Of a stretch of 64,000 nucleotides of DNA, positions 1 through 12,462 are shown piece after piece. The position numbers were made by a program, and so were the translations under genes. Within the stretch, counting starts at the first letter, position 1. Each line of letters opens with the position of its first letter. Below the pieces are notes generated by a model, which was given only the letters and a program-made list of their open reading frames with translations, searched no databases and was not told where the DNA came from. This DNA comes from Pelobates cultripes. Lineage: Eukaryota > Chordata > Amphibia > Anura > Pelobatidae. The stretch covers positions 354,568,221 to 354,632,220 of the forward strand of contig OW240913.1 of NCBI GenBank assembly GCA_933207985.1, read 5' to 3'.

Positions 1-2977
1 AATATGTTTTGCCTAGAAGAGGTGTTTTTAAATAAAATTATTACAATCTGTGAGACTCAAAATCACTGTTTAGTGAATAAAAGAGTGTGTTGGATTGTGT
101 AGTTCATTATATCTATCCATATTCTCCTCAGCAAGTCCCCTTTAGTCTACATCTCCCCTGCACTGCAACATTTTCCTAGAGCCTTTTTTTGCCAACATTC
201 TGTTTGCCAGTTTCACATTTCTCGAGCTTTTATACAAAGCAGATAACCTCGCTATCTCTCCTCATTTTTTGCTGTTAACCTACCCATCCTAGGTCAACTC
301 CAGAGTCTGTAATTTACCCATTTCACTAGGTGTTTATTATTTGCTTCACTTATTCTGTTTCTTTACATCCTACCTGGAACCATCTTCCTTGTCAAATCTA
401 TTCAACATTGTACAAATTCCTGAAAATCCACCAATTCACAGATTTTTTCCTTGACTCGCCCATAATTTCACCCCTCTGTAACCTCACTTGACCACCATCG
501 TATCAGTCCCTCCCTTGCCTTGACATCTGCTTGCCCTACCCGAACTGCTGTGATTTCCACATGATGTTTAATATGTTCTTTGGAAAAAAAATCTATATAT
601 GCGCTCTATTGGTAAGGATAGCACATAAAACATGAAAATTAAAATCAGATGTCTGTGCTGAATCTACTGCAAAGGTTTTGTACTTTCTTCTCCTACAGTT
701 CAGCTGAAATGTGATAATGCAGTCTAAGTATCCATATTATTTTGTATGAGGTTCATTCGTGCAGTGCTCGAAGTCTTAAGAAGTTCAGAGTTCCATATGC
801 AACTGGCCCACAGTCTTGTGTACCACTAATGCTGGTAAGAATGTAACTGGCTCACCACTTTGTGTCCCCTCCCTTATCCCTTTTTGGAAGATCTGTATCC
901 TTGGAGAAATAACCAAAACAAATAAACAAATGGAACTGCTTCTACCTTACCCCCTAGCAGTTAAAGTTAGGGCTGCAAGATCAGCATTTTTATTATTTTA
1001 TATTTTTACTGGGGGATATCTTTGGGGTGTCCCCCTAGATACAAATGTTTGGTTCTTTCTTTGGAACTGTGTGAGAAACATGTCTTGGTGTATTTTGTTG
1101 ATTTTTCTCCTGCAGGATATACAGGACACCCACTGGTTGGATCTGTTTTCATGAACAGCCCCCTCACAGTAAACACGCAGTTGGACCAGCCTGGCTGGTG
1201 ACCTGGAGTACTATTGACCATTAGGATGACAATATTCTATACATCCTGACAATGGGAAACTGAATTTGTTGGCTGCTAGGCTTCCCCACCCATGGGTAGG
1301 AGATCGTGGATGTATGGGACGTAGCATGTTCTGTTCCAAATGAAATTATAAGTGAAATAATGGTGGTAAAAAAAAATCCAATTTAAAAATTCCACCCAAA
1401 ATTGACATCTATTACATGGTTCATTAAGCTGTCCACTCTGCAATTCGTATATGCATTTACCAAGGTGACCTGGCAATATGTTACACTGCTTGTTTCATGT
1501 TACCGCTCCTGGCTTTTAACTTCTGTTTGTGTTTTTGAGTTGGATTACTACGTTTTTGTTTTATATAATCATTTTTTTTTTTTATAATATAATACATGGG
1601 CGAACTTTACGTATCCAAATAATAAATCAGATAATAGCCTATAAAGCATATGTGAAAAACCTATTGCTATGACTTAACACAATAATGTCATTTACTTTTA
1701 TGTAACTTAAAGGGACATTCCAAATTCCTAAGCTCGCTTGACTAATAGACTTAATTTTAAAGAGACAGTATGCATTAAAAATTCTTCCATATTTTCTTGG
1801 ATATATTCCTTATGAAGAGGTGTTCAAAACCACCAAGTAAAGAATATCTATACACACATAAAAACATGCTTTATAGAAATTCTACATTAATCATTTATTT
1901 TATTAGTAAAAGACCACTCCACACCCAAAAAGCTCTTTAGCTTACAAAGGATGTATTTCATAAGAATTGCAGCTTTTCCAAAGCTTTTTTTTAAAATAAA
2001 TCGCAATTAACACATGCTTGCATTGCAAATATTGTGGAATATTGATACAGTAGGCCGTAGCAAATTCATTTTGTATCCTGGTTTAGTTCTATGTATGGTT
2101 GCCATAACTATGCGGTTATGTTTAACTGTGTTGCCAGTAGAGGAAGTAACTGCATATGTTCCCAACATGTGGAACACGTTTTAAGTCCCTTTTGGTTTTC
2201 GAGGGAGCCATAACTATAGAAATTGATGTTTGATAGATATGATGTAGGTGTGTTCCTATCTACCACTTCTTATATATTAACCTATAGCTATTTAGATTTA
2301 TAAATGATTTTTTTTTACATGTATGTTTATAAGGTTGAAAAATTTGCATACATATGTCACTTGCCCTATCCATTATGGCGCACCTGGTGTGGCAGCACAA
2401 ATATGAATAATTGTCTCGATTACGGAGTCTCAAGTAAATTGCTTCAATCACAGTGTGTATTATGGAGAATAATGTAATGCATGGATAGCATTACCCACAA
2501 TACAGTGCCTGGTTAGAAAACCTTATCAATTTGTTAGTTCAATGTACCTTCCTGAGAGGTTCTCTCACTGAGTCACCAAGCACCAATTTTTATTTTTGTT
2601 TTGTGTCTGCCGCCATTTAATCAGATACTTTCCCAAATCGTAATGTCTGGAGCAAAGCTGGGTAGAGACAGACTGCAGTTGCTATCTGGAAGTGTAACTC
2701 CAATCAATCTCTGTGCTAATTATTAAAGAAACACTATAGTGTTAGGTATACAAACATGTACATACCTCCCAACTGACCTTATTTTTGGGTGCAATTACTC
2801 CTTCCGTTCCTCTTTATTTCTATAAATCCATTGCTGGTGTTTTTTTTCTTTATTTTTATTACTTTCCTGCATTACTGACTTCTCAAACGTGATCATATCA
2901 TCTAAAATGAAATTAGTGGGGAAGTACGTAGATTTTTTTTCTTCCCATGTAGTATGAATGTACTGTGACTGGGGTTG
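1..2977. other. Non-coding, AT-rich; no gene seen
   Basis: This is AT-rich sequence with short homopolymer runs and no exon-like open frame flanked by splice sites. It is presumably upstream sequence or the first intron of SPTLC3. A short fragment at 2723-2767 (AAAGAAACACTATAGTG) resembles the inverted terminal repeat of a short element family found many times further on. I see nothing else. Confidence 0.6.
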
Positions 2978-3526
2978 TGTCACGAGGTATAACCCCAACA
3001 CGCAGAGTTTAGGATGGCAAGGAAAACCATGTTACTGGGCATTAGAGTGGCCAGAATCAGCGTAAACTAGAGAAAAGCCTAGTCAATAAAGAAGCTGAGG
3101 TCAAGGTAACAGAGAGACAGCAAAAACGAGAACTAGCCAAAGTCGGGTACACGGCAAGGGTTAAAGACAAACTGTCAGGAACAAAGCCAAGGTCAGTACC
3201 AGAATATAACACGATGAATCAAAGACCTCCCTAAAGGCTACTGGGAACATAAACCATAATAGGGCACAATGGATAAGGCCAGGAAAGTTTAAATGCCTTT
3301 AAGTGAGTTTTGATTGGTCCACGTCATGCCTGTCACCCCCAAACGATGCGTGTACAGGGATGCTGGAAGTGATGTGGGCCTTCCATTGTACCTTTAAGAA
3401 TGTGCTCTGTACGCGAGCAGCATTCTCACCTATAATATTGAGGCCACGCCATGGATCATAACAGTTTCGGCCCGTGGCCCGCTCAGAAGTGGAGGATGGT
3501 TTGAGGACCATGTATATAACACTACA
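2978..3526 (-). mobile_element. Solo LTR of a Ty3/Gypsy retrotransposon
   Basis: On the minus strand this 549-bp block begins TGTAGTGTTA and ends TATACCTCGTGACA, the TG...CA ends expected of an LTR. A perfect 5-bp target duplication, GGTTG, lies on both sides (2973-2977 and 3527-3531). Several stretches match the LTR of the full element at 34657-40241: the 3' end TGTTGGGG followed by a TATA/TTATA..TCGT.ACA pattern, the CTGTCTCTCTGT stretch, and a CTAGTTTACGCTG stretch. It is clearly more diverged than the two LTRs of that element. No internal region is attached, so it probably arose by LTR-LTR recombination. Confidence 0.8.
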
Positions 3527-3911
3527 GGTTGTAGATAAGGGCCATATGTCTATCATTTCTCATCAAAAAATCGAGTGTTTAAACTTATTCCCATATACAT
3601 GTATTTGTTGGAACAAATTTGTCATTTATTGAGAACTTTCTGTTTTGATTTTAATAGTGTGGTGCTTGTTAGGCTAATGATTGATTTATCTAATATCTGT
3701 CTCCTTTCCTCTTTTTGGTCTTAAATCCTTCACTATTCCTCCTTCCTCAGTCTAAACTCTTTTGACTTTTGCCCGGTCAACTTGAGTGGGGGGTGGGGGG
3801 GGTGCTCTTTCGAGTGTTGGCCTTGATCATAGCAGAAGTTCATCATTAGACCCCATCGCCCTTTGTTTAGAACACTAGGACCCTGCAGCGAGGACTGAAA
3901 CAGCCCTTCCA

Positions 3912-4345
3912 TCTAAAACATTGCTTGTTTAGTACACAGGGCAATGTTTTTTATTAAAGGGTTAAACAGGACTCTAGTAGCTGTCTTCCTGACCGGCACT
4001 AAATTACTTAGCTTTGCAATGATCAAGTTTTTATAGTGTCTTAGTCCCTATTTGGATTCAGCCCCTGCTCCTTTTCAACTGTAAATAAAATGGAGAAAGG
4101 GATTTTTTTTTTCCCAGTGCAGAGACTCACTTGATGCTGCCGCCCGTACCATCTCCCATGTTTGTCCACCCAGTCAGTGAGCTGCATTTGATTACTTTTA
4201 CACCGAGCATCACATGACCCAGTGAAAGTCGGTCGTTACAAAGCAAGCTCCTTTAGTGCTGGTCAGGAAGACAGCCAATAGATTTATGTTTAAACCTTTA
4301 ATCAAAACATTGTCGTATGTACTAAACGACAATGTTTTAGATTGG
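3912..4345. repeat. Long inverted repeat, MITE-like
   Basis: Arms of about 105 bp at 3912-4016 and 4241-4345 are inverted copies of each other, roughly 85% alike by eye. Both contain AAAACATTG, TTTAGTAC and GCTGTCTTCCTGACC in the same order. The loop is about 225 bp. The tail to 4425 (CACCCAGAACACTT...GGGTGCCTGTAGTGATCCTTTAA) resembles the end of the dispersed MITE family seen at 5050-5492 and 7248-7732. It is non-coding. Confidence 0.6.
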
Positions 4346-5049
4346 GATAAAAATATAGGGCCACTGCACCCAGAACACTTTATTGAGATGAAGAGATCTG
4401 GGTGCCTGTAGTGATCCTTTAACCTTAACAGGGTCTGAAATGTCAGGAATGAAAAGTGAAATGTACATTTTAAAAAAATGCCGTTTTTTATTTTTGTTTT
4501 TTTTCTTATTTATTTTTTTTCAAAATATCCTAAATAAAAATAACTGTCTGGGAGAATTATATACCCTTAAAAATTTGACTTGCACTTGAATTACTAACAA
4601 TTTACACATTAATCTACTAACTTCAGTTTTAACCCTGTGATTTAAAAAAAAAAAAATGTCAAAGTTACATAAAACTAAAACATGTATTACAGGAAAATAA
4701 TGTTATCTCAGAAATCATTCCATAAACCACTTAACCTTTGGTCTTGTAGTTGATTGTGATGTCTCGAACTCCTCTTCGACACTATTCCATGAATACTTAC
4801 TCAGCTTATCATGTATCATTTATACATATTATTCTATATTGTACACACTTGGCGGGAGGTGGTGACGTTTCATAAAGATGAGGTGCTTGAATGACCCGCC
4901 TAATGATCAGTTGGACTCGTATAAAATATGAATATGGGCATAAAAATAAAACTATTATAATTTTACCTTTAAAATGAAATAAAGATATGATCCCACGGTC
5001 CTCCATAGGCCTCAGTGCTGTGCATGCGCAAGCGTACATCAGTGATATC

Positions 5050-5492
5050 GGCTATAGGTGCTTAAGTGCCAGGAGCAGAAGTGGACCGGCTGGGAGAAGA
5101 TGGCTGCGCCCCCGAGTGACAAGTTAAAATAAGTTTAAGTCACTTTTGCCCCCGCAAGGGTTAAAAAATAGAAAATCTTTTCACTTACCTGGCTTTGTCT
5201 CTGCCGCCTCTGAAGTCATTGCGAAGGAAAACCTAATGCACTTGATGTGGGGATTTAGAAGACGTTGGGTGTCCTCTTGCAATGCGTGACAACTTCCAAC
5301 TTTGTTTTACTGAGTTTAAACTTCATGAAGCAGCAGGAAGTGCCTGTAGAGGTAGCCTTAACCCGGCAATGTAAGCATTGAAGTGTCTCTTAAACTGCAG
5401 TGTTTTAAGCAGCAAGGTTAGGGGATCTGGCACACTGCACCAAGACCACTTCAATGAGATGAAGTGGGTTGGGTGCCTATAGTGTCCCTTTA
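5050..5492 (+). repeat. Short dispersed element with CAGACCACTTC-type hairpin end
   Basis: The right end reads ACCAAGACCACTTCAATGAG, then GAAGTGGGTTGGGTGCCTATAGTGTCCCTTTAA. It shares this imperfect hairpin and TIR-like terminus with copies at 7248, 17335, 21641, 23696, 45722 and 48332. The left boundary is uncertain. There is no coding capacity. Confidence 0.55.
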
Positions 5493-6749
5493 ATCAATAG
5501 CTTGGTGGTAGAATGGTGTAATCATTATCTTCGTGGACCATGTAACTGTGTTTACCTGAGCATCTTGAAAATGTAAGAAATATTTTTGTAATGAGAGACA
5601 AAAATATAAAATCAATTTTCCACGACTCTTTTTGGAATTTTTGAATAGGTACAGGATAGAGGGTTATGCATTGTTGATGACCTGCATATCTCAAGTTGGA
5701 CTATGAAAAGTCCTTGGGCATAGAAATCATGTTTCCACAACAATCCCAGAGTTCCCAGCTAGACATGCAAATGAGCACAGACAGGTATTGTGGTTCAGTC
5801 TCCATAGACCATTTCTGCAGACACCCTTATCAATGGACAATGTTTTAAACCCAGCTTTTAATAAAGCATTGCATCAGTGACCAGAAACCAGCCATGGACT
5901 GCAGTTTCAACCTTGTGGGTCTTATCAGCATGGAGCCAGTTCTGGTCTGGAAGTTGGTGTGTGTTTAGGAGTTAGGGTTATTGTTTGCGTCAAGTGATTC
6001 TATTTTATTTTAGGTCCTTACATCAATTATTTACGAGATAGACCTCCTTGATGGCCTTCACCCTTGCTCTCTGTCATTGTAATCTATCGTCTTTACAGAG
6101 GCAATGTGTAATCTCTAACTTTTTTCTCTCCTTTTCCCTTTCCCTTTCCCTTTCCCCATTTTCTGTAAAGTAAATATTATTTCTGGTTCTCATCGTTATT
6201 AGTCTTAAAAGGAAGAATTAAATTATCCAATGTCCAGCTGACCGTCCATTGTATTTTCAGTAAAGTCAAAGGGTGTGGTGGCCCAAAATATGTTTCTTCT
6301 ATCTTAGAGTTTAGTATAGAACATTCTCAAAAATGTATACTTAATAAATGAACATGTCTTGCACAAACTCAAGAAAGATATGAGCCTGTGATGCTATCTG
6401 ATCAAATCTCAGAAATTCTATTTAATATAATTGTATTGTATAGAAATTTGTAGGAGGCCATTTAAAGGTTTGTGTAAAGGGTTACTTCAACTTTACTGAC
6501 TCCTACCAACATATCTACTTCTAAAAGTGGTCGTTGAACTGCACTTTTGTGCTGGGGGCTATTTACACCCCTGTTCTGGGCGACCAAATGTCTGTTCTGC
6601 GCAATAATTATACAGGCAGTGCGTTGGCAAGAGTGAACTTTTTCTCCCCTTGCTCCTACTATTGCCGTTTAGCTCTGAGCCAGTGAAACTGTCTGATCAG
6701 TTTCGCCGGCTCTTCCCTTTTAAAAAGCCTTTTATTGACTGTGCAATGC

Positions 6750-6789
<40 letters not shown>

Positions 6790-7247
6790 TAAAGGACCTA
6801 GTGAACAAGGCATCGTAATATTTAAAAATAGCTTTGGAATTTTGAATTTTAATTAAATGGCTTTATTGGAAATTATCTATTATGTAGAAAATGGTTTCCC
6901 CCCCCCCCTCTCTCTCACAATTGTCCAGACAGGCTCAGCTACTCTATATGAAAACGTTTCCGAAAAGAGAAAATGTTACCGTTTTTTTTTTCTGAATATT
7001 CTGGAATACTTGTTAGGGTCTCCGTGGATCATTACCTGTATGCAGACGTGAATTCCACAAAGTACAGTGACATACAATCCAATAATCGTCAAGCTTAGGT
7101 TTGATATGTTTCTGTTTACTTAAAACAAGATCTTGTGTTTGTGTACGGATTCTGACTCCACTTACAGATTTAAAGAAAACCTAACCCTTTTTCTATTTTG
7201 TTGTTACATCGTGAAGTTATTCCCTGAAAGCGCCACACGTATGTCAT
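5493..7247. other. Non-coding interval; one TG microsatellite
   Basis: No exon is seen. A TTTCCC-rich pyrimidine stretch lies at 6125-6160 and a (TG)n microsatellite at about 6751-6781. The short open frames here are low-complexity translations. Confidence 0.6.
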
Positions 7248-7732
7248 TTAAAAGCATTCTATAGTGTAATGAATACAAATTTGTATTTCTTACACTATAG
7301 TTCCTTTGTGCCCTCCTTGGCACTGCAATGGTTAAAAAAAAATCAAAAACCCTTCTTACACTACGCCTCCTCCAGCGTCATCTGATTGGGGGTGGGGGGC
7401 TACTGCGCATGCACGGCGAGCACATTAGACCTTTCTTACAGGAAATCATTGCTTCATTGCTTTCCTATGGGATTTAACGGACGCTGGATGTCCTGATGCA
7501 GAGTGTGAGGATGACCAGCGTTAGTTAGATGACTAAATGTCACCTAGCCACCAGGAAGTGTCTCTGGTGGCTCTGACCACCACTAGAGGCAGTCTTAGTC
7601 TTGCAATGTAATCATTGTAGTAACTCTAACACTGCAATGATATACATTGTAGGACTAAGAGGGGCAGGGAAACTGCACCCAGACCACATTAATGAGATAG
7701 AAGTGGTCTGGATGCCTATAGTGTCCCTTTAA
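7248..7732 (+). repeat. MITE-like element with terminal inverted repeats
   Basis: It starts near TTTAAAAGCATTCTATAGTG and ends CCTATAGTGTCCCTTTAA, giving inverted CTATAGTG-type ends. Near the left end is the inverted pair AATACAAATTTGTATTTCTTACACTATAG. The right end has the CACCCAGACCACATT / AAGTGGTCTGGATG hairpin shared by the family. It is about 485 bp, non-coding and of uncertain superfamily. Confidence 0.6.
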
Positions 7733-8474
7733 CTTTTTTCTTTTAAATAGGAAGTAAAATATACTCCACATATCTCATCTAATTGATCTGGTTTTTGAAT
7801 AATGCTGAATTGTTTAGCTAAGTGGGGACTTTCTGTTAAAGCATTTTTTTTTCTTCGGTTAGTGGTTAGAAAGGTTATTATTCTCTGTCATGTTGTAAAC
7901 TATTGACAGACAAACTAGGATTCATTTCTAAAAGTAGCATGATTTGTAAAGTGCTGTAAAGCTAATCGGAACACAAAACTAGGAAATCCGAAATCTGCTA
8001 TACTAGGGAGAAAACGTTTCTTTATAGCCTATTATTCTACCTCGTGTGTGTGGTGTGTGCGCGCATGTAGGGTTGTGTTGATGTACCGTTACCATTGTAA
8101 TGTTATGTAGTGGTGTACTTCTATGTAATGTTTGAGTTTTACATGCAGGGGTTTGTTTGTGTAAATTGTTGGCTTTTAAATGCAGGTTTATCATAAGTAG
8201 CTGTTTCTGCAAAAATCAACAACTGATTACAAGATGCCAAATTCACAATTCTGGGGACCACAACTCAAAATAAGCTTTAATTAAAAGGTTACCCCAATCA
8301 TTAAAACCACTGCAGCCTGGCCCAGTTCCCCAGTCTGGGTCCCCGCCAGGTCAAGTGGCCCCTCAGAAGCCAGCCATTATGTGCAGGCAATGAGTGCAGC
8401 TAAATCTTTTAGGTTCCGTGATTGTGTACTATTCATCATCGCACTGTTTTGGTTTTGTCTTTTTAATCCCTTAA

Positions 8475-8552
8475 CGCCATTACGGCGTTCTATGCCGTCG
8501 CGGCTTTAAAGGGCTTTAGACCCGTTGCGGCGGCATAGAACGCCGTAACGGC
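8475..8552. repeat. GC-rich hairpin
   Basis: The left arm reads CCATTACGGCGTTCTATGCC and the right arm GGCATAGAACGCCGTAACGG, with about 30 nt between the arm cores. It is CpG-rich compared with its AT-rich surroundings and sits just inside the left TTAA end of the larger element. Confidence 0.8.
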
Positions 8553-9499
8553 TTAAGCCCAGGGGAGGTCCGGCGTACTTACATCCGCTGCGATCCTCTT
8601 CTGGAGGGCTGCCTGACAGCCCAGGCAGCCCTCCCCCGGCGAATGAGGCCCCTGGGGGCCATGTGATCGCTCTCAAAGAGCGATCACGTGGCCCCCTATA
8701 GCTGGCTGTGGATCTGCCAGCAGAGGGATTGTCTGAAATATCAGACAGTCCCACTGCTGGTGGGAAATGTAAAAAAAATACAAATAAACATGTTTAAAAT
8801 TAATTAAATGATATAGATATATAGATATTAGTATATATATTAAAATACACTTAGAATGACGTTACATATATATTATATGTATATATATTATATATATATA
8901 ATAGATATATAACATATATTATATGTATATACGTATAATTACAATAATAAATAAAATATTGAAACAAAATTTAATATAAATTATATATTTATATGCAATT
9001 TCATTCTAACTATATTTTGTTATTAATATATATATTGGTAACAAAATACACTTAGAATGACATTCTATATAGATCTATATACAAAATACAAATAACCGCA
9101 AATATATATATATATATAATTACATAAAAGATTACATTAGTATACACGTAGAATTTAAATACCTATAAATGCATATATATTAAAATTCTACGTGTATATT
9201 TAAGTAATCTTTTAACATAACTATGTGATTTGATTAATTAAAATTTGATTGACATGCCTGACAACACAGGGAGAAAGTGCAGAGAATTTAATTCGCAAGC
9301 ACTATATTTGACCCTGTAACTCTCCAAGACACCATAAAACCTGTACATAGGGGCACTGTTTTACTCAGGAGACTTTGCTGAACTCAAATATTAATGTTTA
9401 AAACTGGTAAATTGTATTACAACGATGATATTTTAAGTAAAAGTGAAGTTTTTTGCATTTTTTACAAACGAACTGCACTTTTATGGACTATATTATTGT

Positions 9500-10130
9500 T
9501 GTAATATGTTTTACTGTTTTAAAACACTAATATTTGTGTTTAGTGAAGTCTCCCAAGAATAACAGTACCCCATGTACAGGTTTTATGGTGTTTTGGAAAG
9601 TTAGAGAGTCACATATAAGGCTTGCATTTCATTTTTTTGACATTGAAATTTGCCAGATTTGTTATGTTGCCTTTTGAGAGCGTATGGTAGCCCAGGAATG
9701 AGAATTACCCCCAAGTAGACAACCCAAGGTATTGCAAGTGGGGTATGTCCAGTCTTAGTAGCCAGGTAGTCACAAACACTGGCCAAATATTAGTTATTTG
9801 CTTTTTCCACACAAAAACAAATATGAACGCTAACTTTGGCAAGTGTTTGTGACTAAGTGGCTACTAAAAAAGACTACATACCCCACTTTCAATACCTTGG
9901 GTTGTCTACTTTTTCAAATGGTATGCCATCATGGGGGTAATTCTCATTCCTGGGCTACCACACCATCTCAAATGTAACATCACTAATCTTGCAAATTTCA
10001 ATGTGAAAATGGAACGTTCTATATTTGACCCTGTAACTTTCCAAAACACCATAAAACCTGTTAATGGGGGGTACTGTTGTACTCATGAGACATCGCTGAT
10101 TACAAATATGTGCATTTTTTTGCAGTAAAA
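9500..10130. repeat. Long inverted repeat inside the TTAA element
   Basis: The arm 9500-9796 is an inverted copy of 9826-10130. Shared landmarks, read in opposite directions, include ACACCATAAAACCTGT, GTACTGTT, TTGGGTTGTCTACTT, GGGGGTAATTCTCATTCCTGG and AAGTGTTTGTGAC. A third copy of the outer part, in the orientation of the right arm, lies at 9301-9440, so 9301-9440 and 9500-9615 also form a smaller inverted pair. No protein-coding signal is seen. Confidence 0.75.
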
Positions 10131-10436
10131 CCTAACAGTTTTATGACATTAACAGCTAAAATGTCAGACGGAAATACAAATTAAAAAAAAAAAATCTAAT
10201 TTTTTCAATTTTTCTTTTAAATTTTATTCATAATAAATTATGTTCCATATATGAATAGTTAATGATAAATTAAAGCCCCGTTTCTCCTGAACAAAATGAT
10301 ATATAATAAGTGTGGGTGCCCTTAATGTGACAGCGGTCAATTACAGGTGAACAGACATATAGCGCAAATTCCAGTTTTTGTTTACGTTTTGTTTTGATCA
10401 GAACGTGCATTATTGACTCCGTCCTGAAGGGGTTAA

Positions 10437-12462
10437 ATCAGAGTGGGCAGGGCTGATATCCACATTTCCTCCTTCCTCGGCCCCCTCCCTCTCTGTGACC
10501 CTAACACATTGTGGGGATAGCTCCCTACAGCCCCCTGTAAACTTCTCCCAGCTAGGAGCAGCACTGGCCCCCCCCACCAGCTCAACCAGCGGCCATATTG
10601 GCAGGAATAGCCTGGGAGACATGGGGCAACTTCCAGCTCTCCATCCACAGCCACGGGTGAGTGACAGTGAGACTGTGTGTGTGAGCGTGATGGTGCATGT
10701 ATGTGCAAGGACCAATATTTTGAATACAAAATAATAAACGCAGCACTGCGAATAATCTACCAGCACACCTCGCGAAATTAAGTAAATTAAACCGAGGAAA
10801 TCTAAAATGGCTGTCTATTTATACTGGATATACACCTTCCACCTAAGCCAGCCCCCTAGCTTTGTTAGGGCGCTTATCCGCTAAGCTGCGCTCGTTCCTT
10901 GGGGCTAAGTTAGTTCTGGTGATACCCCAATGTCGCTGCCAGACGTATTGTTACACCTCCAGCAGCAGATGGGGTTCAACTCCGTACGTGCAGCAAAATG
11001 TATCAAAGTGAAACACTGCATGTACCGACTCCCGGCACCATCACCACTTCAAATTGCTGAAGTGGTCATGGTGCTTGCAGTAACTCTTTAATAGCAATGC
11101 TGCTGAAGGCACAATAAGAATGAAAGTCAGAAATGTATTCACATATACCTAATATTATATATGGATAATGTGGGGAGTTGCTCACATTTTCTGATTTTAT
11201 TTATCCCACAAATTGTAAAGAGCACAACAGTGAGTTGGTGTGGCACAAAATGGCTGAATGGACGCAATCTATATTCTTTCTAGTATTTAGTTATGTAATT
11301 TTAATTGGTTTTCATTCTTTTTTGTGTATTACACCCCATGGTAACTAAATAAGAATCCTTTATTTTAAATCTTTAAAATGCAAAAGTCCTTTTTTTGTTT
11401 TCTCTGAAGATCCTTAAAATATTATTCCTTGGGTGTATCACTGTTACGCACAAGGGAATACATTTCCTGCTTGTGAGAATTATATGGAGCCGATATGGTT
11501 GCCATGGAGACAGACCAGAGGTTCCCATGTTATGGCAACCAATGATGTGGATGTGCAAAGTGGTTTTATGGGAGCTTTTAAAAACACAGCTCCCTCCACT
11601 CACCCCTAAAGTGTAAACAGTGAGGCACAAGTTACTATAAACGTCCAGATGGCTTCACAAATAAAGCTGTGATTACTTTTTATAACGTGCGGTATTATTC
11701 ATCATTTCAGCTGGCATTATGGGGGAAAAAAGGGACGATAAAGAAATATACTAAAAAAGGAAAGTGTGAATTTTCAGGAATGAAAAGTGAATTTCAAATT
11801 TCGCCCATAACAACCAAACTGGAATGTTTCTCCACATTAACTTTGTTTTCATTTTGGCCTCAAATCTGGTATTCACTCTGAAATTACCTCTCAACAATTT
11901 ACACTTTTAGGGAATAACTAATATATTCTCTAAATCCATGTTGCTCATTCAAGCAGTGATTTGTTTTTGTGTTAAAGGTGTGTGGCCAGGGGCAGGGATG
12001 TTTTGAGAAATTTTAGGTAACTTACTAATAATTTTTCCAGCTAAAATGTTATTTTAGAGAAAAACTAATGTATCTTATTTACACAGACTGATTTGTAAAC
12101 ACATTTATTGTAGTTTAAAGACGCATTACCCGGAGTATTATTGCTGTGGAGCTCTGCTACACACAAATACCATTTAGTTTCTAGACGAGAGGGACACATG
12201 GATTTGGACCCACGACATGGGGGGCCCAAAAGTATGTATAACGTATATGTTACTTTGCATTATAAGTTCTAAATTCTTTTATCTGCCCTGCACTATTCTT
12301 CCCATATGCCACACTGATCTTTAAATACACTTTGTTGTCATCGATTCAACGGTATACCTACTATTGGGCCACCCAACATATTAATTCATAACCCAAATCA
12401 CACCCACTACCTAAAAAAGGCAATTGTAAACCTACTGCTAGTATGATGGCTTTGCATGTACC
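10437..12462. other. Non-coding interval with repeat fragments
   Basis: 10440-10740 is GC-richer and has short overlapping open frames on both strands, none recognisable. 11025-11091 (CACCATCACCACTTCAAATTGCTGAAGTGGTCATGGTGCTTG, given as positions and pattern) is the hairpin end of a short element. The rest is ordinary AT-rich sequence with no exon seen. Confidence 0.5.

Larger units (their letters stand above)
8463..10436. mobile_element. TTAA-bounded, hairpin-rich non-autonomous DNA element
   Basis: The block is bounded by TTAA at 8463-8466 and 10433-10436. Its ends, TCCCTTAACG and (reverse complement) CCCCTTCAGG, are related to each other and to the short TTAA element at 50275. Inside are a strong GC-rich hairpin (8475-8552), an AT-rich TA-repeat zone (8790-9200) and a long inverted repeat (9500-10130). 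No transposase is seen. TTAA ends suggest piggyBac-type mobilisation, but the terminal repeats are imperfect and the assignment is inference. Confidence 0.55.

Noticed and set aside
10621..10656. Possible first exon of SPTLC3: short ATG frame followed by GTGAGT
   Set aside because: The peptide (MGQLPALHPQPR) does not resemble known SPTLC3 N-termini, and the sequence is next to a transposon; a donor-like GTGAGT alone is weak evidence.
10410..10766. Overlapping open frames on both strands (up to 118 codons)
   Set aside because: They lie in a GC-richer, repeat-adjacent stretch with no family resemblance and no splice context.
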